Assembly (NCBI RefSeq): GCF_003094615.1
Contig: NZ_QDKO01000040.1
Span: 72,675-136,674 of the forward strand
DNA from: Caulobacter radicis
GTDB lineage: Bacteria; Pseudomonadota; Alphaproteobacteria; Caulobacterales; Caulobacteraceae
Direction: 5' to 3'
DNA: 64,000 nt
A program made the position numbers and the translations under genes. The notes under the pieces were generated by a model that was not told the DNA's origin, made no database searches, and saw nothing but the letters and a program-made list of their open reading frames with translations. Positions within the stretch are counted from its first letter, which is position 1, and each line of letters opens with the position of its first letter. Positions 33,366 to 40,930 of this stretch are shown piece by piece.

Positions 33366-35510
33366 ATGCGTAACCTGACCCTGGCCCTACTCGCCGCCAC
33401 GAGCCTCATGACCGTTTCCGCCCACGCCGCTCCCGACACCGCGCCCGCCGCCGTCCGCACACCGCTGGCCGAACTCGGCAAGGATGATCCCTACATCTGG
33501 ATGGAGGAGATCGAGGGCCAGCGCGCGCTCGACTGGGCCAAGGCCCAGAACGACCGCACCCTGCCCGTGCTGCAGGGCGATGCGCGATACGCCGGCCTGC
33601 ACGACGCGGCCCTGACCATCGTCAACGCCAAGGACCGTATCCCCGGCGTGTCGTTCGTCGCCGAGGACGACCTGCGGAACTACTGGCAGGACGCCGACCA
33701 CGTGCGCGGCGTCTGGCGCACCACCACCCTGGCCAGCTACCGCACAGCCGATCCGGCCTGGTCGACGATCCTCGACCTCGACGCCCTGGCCAAGGCCGAG
33801 GGCAAGAACTGGGTCTGGAAGGGCGGCGACTGCCTGGCCCCGGAAAGCCGGTATTGCCTGGTCTCGCTGTCGAACGGCGGCAAGGACGCGGTGGTCGTGC
33901 GCGAGTACGACATCAAGACCAAGACGTTCGTCGCCGGCGGCTTCGAGCTGCCCGAGGGCAAGCACCGGTTCGACTGGATCGACAAGGACACCCTGATCGT
34001 CGCCACCGACTGGACGCCGGGCGAGGTGACGACGTCCGGCTATCCCTACGTGGTCAAGCTGGTCAAACGCGGTCAGCCCCTGTCGGCCGCCAAGGAAGTC
34101 TACCGCGGCGCCAAGGACGACGGCGGCTATGGCGTCAGCCCTTACGCCCTGCGCGACCACGACGGCGTGGTGCGGGCGGTGTTCGTGCTGCGCCCGCTCG
34201 ACACCTTCAACGCCGAGACCCACCTGGTGGTCGGCGAGACGACGGTGAAGCTGCCCTTCCCGCTGAAGTCGTCGATCCAGGCCCTGGTCAAGGGCCAGCT
34301 GGTGTTCAGCGTCGAGCAGGACTGGGCGCAGCAGGGCCTGAAGACCGGCGATCTGGCCGCCTTCGACCTGGCGGCGCTGAAGGCTGATCCGGCCAAGGCG
34401 AAAGCCAAGCTGATCCTGCGCCCCACGGCCCGGGAGTCGGTGCAGGGCGTCAACGCCACCCGCGATCGCCTGGTCGTGGCCCTGTTCGAGAACGTCAAGG
34501 GCGCGGCCTATGCCTATGACGTCAAGGACGGCGCCTGGAGCCGCACCAAGCTGGACCTGCCGGCCAATTCCACGGTCAGCCTGGGTTCGGCGTCCGACAA
34601 GGACGACCGCATCTTCGTCAGCGTGACCGGGTACCTCACCCCCACGACCTACTGGCTGGCCGACGCGGCCACCGGCAAGCTCGACCAGGTCAAGGCCGCC
34701 CCGGCCAAGTTCGACGCCTCGACCCACGTGGTCGAGCAGTTCGAGGCGACCTCGAAGGACGGGACCAAGATCCCGTACTTCCTGGTCCGCCCGAAGAACA
34801 CCAAGTACGACGGCTCGACCCCGACCCTGCTCTATGCCTACGGCGGCTTCCAGGCGTCGATGACGCCGGGCTATTCGCCGACCATGGGCAAGCTGTGGCT
34901 CGAGCGCGGCGGCGCCTATGTGGTCGCCAACATCCGTGGCGGCGGCGAGTTTGGTCCGAGCTGGCACGAGCAGGGCCTGAAGGCCAACCGCCAGCGGGTC
35001 TATGACGACTTCTTCGCGGTGTCCGAGGACCTGATCGCCCGCAAGATCACCTCGCCCCGGCGGCTGGGGATCATGGGCGGGTCGAACGGCGGCCTCTTGA
35101 TGGGCGTGGCCCTGACCCAGCGTCCGGAGCTCTACAACGCCATCGTCATCCAGGTGCCGCTGTTCGACATGGTCCGCTACAGCCAGATCGGCGCGGGTTC
35201 GTCGTGGATGGGCGAGTACGGCGATCCGCAGATCCCGTCCGACCTGGCGGTGATCGAGAAATACTCGCCCTACCAGAACCTCAAGGCCGGCCAGAAGTAT
35301 CCCGAGGTGTTCATCGAGACCTCGACCAAGGACGACCGCGTCCACCCGGCCCACGCCCGCAAGGCGGCGGCCAGGCTGGAGGCCCTAGGCTACCCGGTGC
35401 TCTACTACGAGAACGTCGACGGCGGTCATGCCGCCAGCGCCAACCTCGCCGAGACCGCCCGTCGGGTGTCGCTCGAATATACGTATCTGACCCGCAAACT
35501 GATGGACTGA
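33366..35510 (+). CDS. Exported prolyl oligopeptidase family (S9A) serine peptidase, copy 2
   Basis: A 714-residue paralogue of the preceding peptidase. It starts MRNLTLALLAATSLMTVSAHA, a signal peptide, followed by DDPYIWMEEIEGQRALDWAK, typical of S9A N-termini. The nucleophile motif is GGSNGGLLMG (GRSNGG in copy 1) and the Asp/His region is TKDDRVHPAHARKA. The ATG follows the TAG of copy 1 with no gap, so both are made from one transcript, probably with ribosome reinitiation. Substrate specificity may differ between the copies. Confidence 0.92.
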   Translation: MRNLTLALLAATSLMTVSAHAAPDTAPAAVRTPLAELGKDDPYIWMEEIEGQRALDWAKAQNDRTLPVLQGDARYAGLHDAALTIVNAKDRIPGVSFVAEDDLRNYWQDADHVRGVWRTTTLASYRTADPAWSTILDLDALAKAEGKNWVWKGGDCLAPESRYCLVSLSNGGKDAVVVREYDIKTKTFVAGGFELPEGKHRFDWIDKDTLIVATDWTPGEVTTSGYPYVVKLVKRGQPLSAAKEVYRGAKDDGGYGVSPYALRDHDGVVRAVFVLRPLDTFNAETHLVVGETTVKLPFPLKSSIQALVKGQLVFSVEQDWAQQGLKTGDLAAFDLAALKADPAKAKAKLILRPTARESVQGVNATRDRLVVALFENVKGAAYAYDVKDGAWSRTKLDLPANSTVSLGSASDKDDRIFVSVTGYLTPTTYWLADAATGKLDQVKAAPAKFDASTHVVEQFEATSKDGTKIPYFLVRPKNTKYDGSTPTLLYAYGGFQASMTPGYSPTMGKLWLERGGAYVVANIRGGGEFGPSWHEQGLKANRQRVYDDFFAVSEDLIARKITSPRRLGIMGGSNGGLLMGVALTQRPELYNAIVIQVPLFDMVRYSQIGAGSSWMGEYGDPQIPSDLAVIEKYSPYQNLKAGQKYPEVFIETSTKDDRVHPAHARKAAARLEALGYPVLYYENVDGGHAASANLAETARRVSLEYTYLTRKLMD

Positions 35511-35602
35511 TCACGCAAGGTCCGTAAACCGGACTGCAATCTCTGAGCGTCATGATCCGAGCTGGCCTTCTGGAGGCTCGGATCAGCGCTCGGGGGGCGC
35601 CC

Positions 35603-36688
35603 GTGAAGATCGACGTCGTCGAGGCCCTGCAGCTCACGCCGGAGGACAGCGCCCGCTGGACCGCCCTGCAGACGCTGCAGCCACGCCTGGATTCTCCGTT
35701 CCTGTCGCCCGAATGGGCCAAGGCGGTCGCCGTCGCCCAGGGCGACAAGGGCGAGCGCGTGAAGGTGGCCGTCATTCGCGACGAGGGTGGTCAGGCCCTG
35801 GCCTTCCTGCCCGCGCGCATCAAGGCCGGCGTGGCCATGCCCGCCGGCGCGCCGATGTGCGACTATCAGGCCCTGGTTTCGGCGCCCGACGTCGCCGTCG
35901 ATCCGCGACAGCTGCTGGCGGCCCTCAAGGCCCAGCGCCTGGATTTCTGCCACATGCTGGCCGACGACGAGACCCTGGCCCGGCACGGTCGCGGCCAGGC
36001 GGACTCGTGGATCGTCGACGTCTCGGCCGGCTACGAGGCCTATGCCGCCGACCGCAAGACCGCCGGCGTGGGCGTGCTCAAGGACATCGACAAGAAGCGC
36101 CGCAAGGCCGAACGCGAGGTCGGACCCTGCCGCTACACCCCGATGTCGGACAGTCGCGCCGATTTCGATCAGCTGATCGCCTGGAAGCGCGAGCAGCTCC
36201 TGGCCACCGGCCAGACCGACCTCTTCAAGACCGACTGGGTCACCAAGTTGGTCACCGACCTCTTCGAGCGCCGCGACGGTGATTTCGGCGGCGGACTCTA
36301 CACCCTGCACCTGGGCGACGAACTGGCGGCGGTGCACCTGCACCTGCGCGGCAAGCACACGATCCATGGCTGGCTGATCGCCCACAACGCCAAGTTCGAC
36401 CGCTATTCACCCGGCCTGCTGCTGTTCCAGGACATCCTGAAGGGCATGCATGCGGGGTCCTACCACCGGCTGGACCTGGGCACCGGGGACTACCGCTTCA
36501 AGCGCGAGCTTTCCAACGCCCGCCAGACCGTGGTGTTCGGCTTCTACGGCGCGCCTTCGCCGGCCACCTTCGTGCGCTCGGCCGCCTGGGGCGTGCGCCA
36601 GGTCGCCGAGGCCCTGCCTCTGGGCCGGATGTCGGCGCTGCCGGGCAAGGCCATGCGCCGCATCGACCTGCTGCGCGGGCTGCACTGA
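35603..36688 (+). CDS. GNAT/FemAB-type acyltransferase, HfsK-like
   Basis: A cytosolic protein of about 361 residues with a duplicated GNAT fold. The C-terminal half has GLYTLHLGDELAAVHLHLRGKHTIHGWLIAHNAKFDRYSPGLLLF and YHRLDLGTGDYRFKREL, typical of acyltransferases that modify surface polysaccharides. Caulobacter has HfsK and relatives of this type in holdfast polysaccharide modification; equivalence here is only suggested. The start at the GTG 35603 (VKIDVVEAL) is preferred; an ATG at 35552 is possible. It ends before a convergent repeat. Confidence 0.75.
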   Translation: MKIDVVEALQLTPEDSARWTALQTLQPRLDSPFLSPEWAKAVAVAQGDKGERVKVAVIRDEGGQALAFLPARIKAGVAMPAGAPMCDYQALVSAPDVAVDPRQLLAALKAQRLDFCHMLADDETLARHGRGQADSWIVDVSAGYEAYAADRKTAGVGVLKDIDKKRRKAEREVGPCRYTPMSDSRADFDQLIAWKREQLLATGQTDLFKTDWVTKLVTDLFERRDGDFGGGLYTLHLGDELAAVHLHLRGKHTIHGWLIAHNAKFDRYSPGLLLFQDILKGMHAGSYHRLDLGTGDYRFKRELSNARQTVVFGFYGAPSPATFVRSAAWGVRQVAEALPLGRMSALPGKAMRRIDLLRGLH

Positions 36689-36721
36689 GGACTCCAGAAA
36701 GGTTAGCGCCTTTCCCCTATC

Positions 36722-36857
36722 CCCGTCATTCCCGCCCTTGTGGCGGGAACCTCTCTGTCAGTCGCAGGTGCGGATGGGGCGGCGTGCTGAGCACGCCGCT
36801 TGCACTGCCTTTGTCAGCGGAACCAGGGTTTCCCGCCACAAGGGCGGGAATGACGGG
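36722..36857. repeat. Palindromic intergenic repeat, family A (copy 1)
   Basis: A 136-bp element bounded by CCCGTCATTCCCGCCCTTGT and its inverse ACAAGGGCGGGAATGACGGG. It has an internal hairpin GCGGCGTGCTGAGCACGCCGC. It sits between two convergent genes. Copies 2 and 3 at 53846 and 62031 have the same ends but a different inner hairpin. Confidence 0.88.
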
Positions 36858-36893
36858 AGGATTTATACTCGGAGAATTATGGAGCGCCCGGCC

Positions 36894-37427
36894 CTACCCG
36901 GCCTTGCCGGTCTCCACATAGGCCTTCAGGCGGTCCTGCTGCTGGCCCAGCACCTGGTCGACGATCGGCGCGATCTTGTCGAGGCCGCCGCGCATGTAGC
37001 CGCCGGCGTCGTAGCTCCAGGTCACCGTGGTCTTGCCGTCCTTCTCGGTCAGGGCCCAGATCATGTGGCCGGAAGCGCCCGACAGCTGAAGCGGTCCCAG
37101 GCCGCCGAACAGGGTCAGTTGCTTGCCGGGCTGGGCGTTGACCGTGGTCATGTGCAGCACAGAGCCGCCGTTCGGCATCTTCTCGCAGAAGCAGGCTCCC
37201 GAGGCCGCGCCGAGCGACAGGTTGGCGGCCGAGCCCGACCAGGTGTGCTCGCTGCTCCACCACTTGGCGGGTTGAACCAGCGCGGCCCAGACCTCGGCGG
37301 CGGGCTTGGCGACGACAACCGAGCGCTTGGTGGCAAAGCCGTTCGACTGGGCGTCCAGCACCTCGGCGCGGGCGGCGCCGGCGGCCAGGAGGGTCAGGAC
37401 GGCGAGAGCGGGGGCGGCGAGCTTCAT
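36894..37427 (-). CDS. Exported SRPBCC family protein
   Basis: A 177-residue exported protein with the START/Bet v 1-like ligand-binding fold. The signal peptide is MKLAAPALAVLTLLAAGAARA. The fold shows KRSVVVAKPAAEVWAALVQPAKWW, LGAASGACFCEKM and TVTWSYDAGGYM. The C-terminal helix DQVLGQQQDRLKAYVETG closes the cavity. The upstream codons to 37484 are rejected as non-signal sequence. The ligand is unknown. Confidence 0.83.
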   Translation of the reverse strand: MKLAAPALAVLTLLAAGAARAEVLDAQSNGFATKRSVVVAKPAAEVWAALVQPAKWWSSEHTWSGSAANLSLGAASGACFCEKMPNGGSVLHMTTVNAQPGKQLTLFGGLGPLQLSGASGHMIWALTEKDGKTTVTWSYDAGGYMRGGLDKIAPIVDQVLGQQQDRLKAYVETGKAG

Positions 37428-37495
37428 GGCGCGTCTCCGAAAACGATGTTCCGCGATGAAGCGCCAGCTGCGCCGTTCAGGCAAGCCGCCTCTTG

Positions 37496-37537
37496 CCCGT
37501 CATCCCGGAAGCGCGCAGCGCTATCCGGGATGACGGG
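37496..37537. repeat. Short inverted repeat (hairpin)
   Basis: CCCGTCATCCCGGA pairs with TCCGGGATGACGGG around AGCGCGCAGCGC. It lies between murI (minus strand, ending at 37559) and the SRPBCC gene, and resembles the ends of family A repeats. It may terminate the murI transcript. Confidence 0.7.
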
Positions 37538-37558
37538 CTGGGTTCCGCGAGGGAGGCG

Positions 37559-38410
37559 TCAGGCCTTCTCGAACACCAGCGGGCCGCCCCAGAAGCTCTG
37601 GACGAGGCCGTTCTGCGGGCCGGGCTGGCCGGTGGTCAGGAACACGCGGCCGCCGCCCGTTCCCGGGTCGTACTCGGGATGGCGTTCAAGGTAGCGCTCC
37701 AGGGAGTCGGCGGTCGAGGCCGGCTGGTGGATCACCGGCGTGCCGGCCGGCAGGGCGGCGCGGAAGATGTCGGCGATGATCTCGTAGTGGGTGCAGCCCA
37801 GCACGGCGCGGTCGGGATAGCGGCCGATGCGGGTCTTCAGCGCCTGGACATAGCCCTCGACGGCCTTGGCCAGTTCGACCACGCCGGCGTCGGCCTCGAT
37901 CATGGGCACCAGGTCCGGGCAGGGTTGCGAGAACACCGCCAGATCCTGTTTTCGCTTGTCGATCTCGATCTCGTAGACGCGGGAATTGGTCGTGCCCTGG
38001 GTCGAGAACACGCCCAGCACGTCCAGCTGCTCGACCTTGTCGCCGCGGCGCTCGGCCTCGTGCTCCCAGGGCAGGCCGGTGGCCGCCTCGATGGTCGGCA
38101 CGATGATGCCCAGGATGTTGATGGGGCGCCCCAGCTGCTTGCGGTAGCCCGGCAGCCAGGTCTGCTGCAGGCGGCGAAGGGCGATGGCCGAGGCGGTGTT
38201 GCAGGCCAGGACCACCAGGCTGGCGCCGGCCTCGAACAGGCGCTCGCAGCCGGCCCGCGTCAGGTCGACGATCTCCTCGCCGGGACGGCCGCCATAGGGG
38301 GCGTTGGCCTGGTCGGCCAGATAGACGAAGTCCGCCTGGGGCAGACGCTGCACGAGGGCGCGGTGGACGCTCAGCCCCCCCACGCCGGAGTCGAAGACGC
38401 CGATGGTCAT
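37559..38410 (-). CDS. murI: Glutamate racemase MurI
   Basis: MurI makes D-glutamate for peptidoglycan. The 283-residue protein starts MTIGVFDSGVGGLSV. It has the first catalytic cysteine in VVLACNTASA near residue 75 and the second in AVLGCTHYEII near residue 205, with DQANAPYGG between. It is transcribed alone, divergent from the M3 peptidase gene. Confidence 0.95.
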   Translation of the reverse strand: MTIGVFDSGVGGLSVHRALVQRLPQADFVYLADQANAPYGGRPGEEIVDLTRAGCERLFEAGASLVVLACNTASAIALRRLQQTWLPGYRKQLGRPINILGIIVPTIEAATGLPWEHEAERRGDKVEQLDVLGVFSTQGTTNSRVYEIEIDKRKQDLAVFSQPCPDLVPMIEADAGVVELAKAVEGYVQALKTRIGRYPDRAVLGCTHYEIIADIFRAALPAGTPVIHQPASTADSLERYLERHPEYDPGTGGGRVFLTTGQPGPQNGLVQSFWGGPLVFEKA

Positions 38411-38543
38411 GCAGCGAGCATTAGACCCGGTCGCGCGCGTCGTCCATGCGCCGGGAGGCCTTCGCGAAAAGGTTACGGTCCTGTCATGTGACGGGGGCGC
38501 GACCTTGGCCTAGGGTCCGGCCACACTCAACGGAGAGCCTTCC

Positions 38544-40670
38544 GTGCAACGTCGCACCTTCCTTCTCACGACCGCCGCGGCCGCCGCCGCGAGCGCCGCC
38601 GCGCCCGGCCTTTCCTTCGCCGCGGAGACCAACCCCTTGCTCGCTACGTGGACCGGCCCGTACGGCGGCGTTCCCGCCTTCGACAAGATGAAGATCGCCG
38701 ACCTGAAGCCGGCCGTCGAAGCGGCCATGGCCAAGAACCAGGCCGAGATCGACGCGATCACCGCCAACAAGGCCGCGCCGACCTTCGCCAACACCATCGC
38801 CGCCCTGGAAGACAGCGGCCGCACGCTGAACGACGTGGTCTGCTACTACGGCATCTGGGGCTCGAACCTGAGCTCGCCGGAGTTCCAGGCCATCGAGCCC
38901 GAGCTGGACGCCAAGTTCGCCGAGTTCGGTGACAAGATCACCCAGAACGCTGCGCTCTTCGCTCGCATCGAGGCTGTCTACAACAGCCCCGAGAAGGCCA
39001 AGCTGACGCCCGAGCAGCAGCGCGTCACCTGGATCTACTACACCAACTTCGTGCGCGCCGGCGCCAAGCTGGACCCCAAGGCCAAGGCCCGGGTCGCGGC
39101 CATCAACACCGAGCTGGCCGGCTACTTCACCAAGTTCAGCCAGAACCTGCTGGCCGACGAGGAGACCTATATCGAGCTGACCGACGCCGACCTGGTCGGC
39201 CTGCCGGACTCGATCAAGGGCGCGGCCGCTTCCAGCGCCGAGCAGCGCAAGCTTCCGGGCAAGCACATCATCGTCAACACGCGCTCGAGCGTGGACCCCT
39301 ACCTCACCAACTCGCCGGTGCGCGCCACCCGCGAGAAGGTCTGGAAGGCCTTCGTCAACCGCGGCGACAACGGCGGCGCGACCGACAACAACGCCCTGAT
39401 CGCCAAGATCCTGAAACTGCGCGTCGAGCGCGCCAAGCTGCTGGGCTACCAGACCCACGCCCACTGGCGCCTCGAGAACGCCATGGCCAAGACGCCCGAC
39501 AAGGCCATGGCCCTGATGGAAGCCGTCTGGACCCCGGCCATCGAGCAGGTCGCCAAGGACGTGGCTGAGATGCAGGCTATCGTCGACAAGGAAGGCGGCG
39601 GTTTCAAGATCGAGCCGTGGGACTACCGCTTCTACGCCGAGAAGGTCCGCAAGGCGAAGTACGACCTCGATATGAACGAGGTGAAGCCGTACATGCAGCT
39701 GGAGAAGCTGCGCGAGGGCATGTTCTGGGCCGCCGGCCAGGTCTACGGCTTCGAGTTCAAGAAGGTCGAAGGCGTTCCGGTCTACCACCCGACCATGACC
39801 GTCTACGAGGTGCTGCGCGACGGCAAGCACGTGGGCCTGTGGTACTTCGACCCCTATGCCCGCCAGGGCAAGCGGTCGGGCGCGTGGATGAACGCCTACC
39901 GCAACCAGGAGCGCTTCAAGAAGCCGATCGCCACGATCGTCTCCAACAACTCCAACTTCATCCAGGGCAAGCCCGGCGAGCCGGTGCTGATCTCGTGGGA
40001 TGACGCCAACACCCTGTTCCACGAGTTCGGCCACGCCATCCACGGCCTGAACGCCGACACCACCTATCCGACCGTCTCGGGCACCAACGTCGCCCGCGAC
40101 TATGTCGAGTTCCCCAGCCAGCTGAACGAGCACTGGCTGTCGACGCCGGAAGTGCTGAACAAGTTCTGCGTCCATTATCAGACCGGCAAGCCGATCCCGC
40201 AGGCTCTGGTGGACAAGATCAAGAAGGCCTCGACCTTCAACCAGGGCTTCGACACCACCGAGTATCTGGCCAGCGCCCTGATCGACATGAAGCTGCACCT
40301 GGCCGGCGACGTGGACATCGATCCGGACGCCTTCGAGCGCGACGAGCTGGCCAAGCTGAAGATGCCCAAGGAGATCGTCATGCGGCACCGCACGCCGCAG
40401 TTCGGTCACGTGTTCTCGGGCGACGGCTACTCGGCCGGCTACTACAGCTACCTGTGGGCCGACACCCTGACCGCCGACGTCGCCGAGGCCTTCCAGGAGG
40501 CCCCGGGCGGCTTCTACGACAAGCCCACCGGCCAGCGCCTGATCAAGACCATCATGTCGCGCGGCAACTCGGTCGACCCGGCCGAGCAGTTCCGCGCCTT
40601 CCGCGGCCGCGACGTGAAGATCGGCGCCCTGATGCGCGACCGCGGCTTCCCGGCGCCCCCGGGCGCCTGA
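38544..40670 (+). CDS. dcp: M3 family zinc metallopeptidase (peptidyl-dipeptidase Dcp type), Tat-exported
   Basis: An M3 peptidase that in other bacteria removes C-terminal dipeptides from peptides. The 708-residue protein starts (GTG) MQRRTFLLTTAAAAAASAAA, a likely twin-arginine signal ending FAAE. The zinc motif FHEFGHAIHG is near residue 492, and the C-terminal part has FGHVFSGDGYSAGYYSYLWAD. E. coli Dcp is also periplasmic-associated, but a Tat leader suggests that the enzyme is folded with zinc before export. A strong terminator follows. Confidence 0.92.
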   Translation: MQRRTFLLTTAAAAAASAAAPGLSFAAETNPLLATWTGPYGGVPAFDKMKIADLKPAVEAAMAKNQAEIDAITANKAAPTFANTIAALEDSGRTLNDVVCYYGIWGSNLSSPEFQAIEPELDAKFAEFGDKITQNAALFARIEAVYNSPEKAKLTPEQQRVTWIYYTNFVRAGAKLDPKAKARVAAINTELAGYFTKFSQNLLADEETYIELTDADLVGLPDSIKGAAASSAEQRKLPGKHIIVNTRSSVDPYLTNSPVRATREKVWKAFVNRGDNGGATDNNALIAKILKLRVERAKLLGYQTHAHWRLENAMAKTPDKAMALMEAVWTPAIEQVAKDVAEMQAIVDKEGGGFKIEPWDYRFYAEKVRKAKYDLDMNEVKPYMQLEKLREGMFWAAGQVYGFEFKKVEGVPVYHPTMTVYEVLRDGKHVGLWYFDPYARQGKRSGAWMNAYRNQERFKKPIATIVSNNSNFIQGKPGEPVLISWDDANTLFHEFGHAIHGLNADTTYPTVSGTNVARDYVEFPSQLNEHWLSTPEVLNKFCVHYQTGKPIPQALVDKIKKASTFNQGFDTTEYLASALIDMKLHLAGDVDIDPDAFERDELAKLKMPKEIVMRHRTPQFGHVFSGDGYSAGYYSYLWADTLTADVAEAFQEAPGGFYDKPTGQRLIKTIMSRGNSVDPAEQFRAFRGRDVKIGALMRDRGFPAPPGA

Positions 40671-40700
40671 TCGCGTCTCTGATCTGAGCTGAAACGACAG

Positions 40701-40738
40701 CGCCGCGCCCGGGAAACCGGGCGGGGCGTTTTTGTTTT
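40701..40738 (+). terminator. Intrinsic terminator of dcp
   Basis: CGCCCGG (40706-40712) pairs with CCGGGCG (40717-40723) around GAAA. The outer CGCC/GGCG arm extends the stem past one mismatch, and TTTTTGTTTT follows. It lies about 30 bp after the dcp stop codon. Confidence 0.85.
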
Positions 40739-40761
40739 CGAGATCCTCCCCCACCGAAACC

Positions 40762-40927
40762 CTTCTCCCATAGGGAGAAGGAGGGGCCCGCGCCGCAGGC
40801 GTGGGAGGATGAGGGGTTACGCGGCCGGCCGGCGTGCCGGCACGATCGTGGGCAATGTGGCGAGGGTGAAACCCCTCACCCTCCCGCCGCTACGCGCCGG
40901 GCCCCTCCCTCTCCCTATGGGAGAGGG
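40762..40927. repeat. Palindromic intergenic repeat, family B (copy 2, inverted relative to copy 1)
   Basis: A 166-bp element whose forward strand matches the reverse complement of 19367-19528 over most of its length, including CTTCTCCCATAGGGAGAAGG and TGAGGGGTTACG. CCGGCGTGCCGGCACGATC is also shared. It fills the dcp/mcp convergent gap. The two copies are 21 kb apart in inverted orientation. Confidence 0.85.
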
Positions 40928-40930
40928 ACT

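Noticed and set aside
31332..35354. Two antisense open frames of over 650 codons opposite the S9 peptidases
   Set aside because: Both strands cannot be coding at this length, and the plus-strand peptidases have signal peptides and catalytic motifs. The antisense products match nothing I know.
36722..36857. CRISPR or attachment site
   Set aside because: The inverted ends and single spacing are palindromic-repeat features; there are no regular direct repeats with spacers, no integrase and no tRNA.
38484..40754. 756-codon antisense frame opposite dcp
   Set aside because: The plus strand encodes a clear M3 peptidase with HEFGH. The antisense product lacks recognisable domains.
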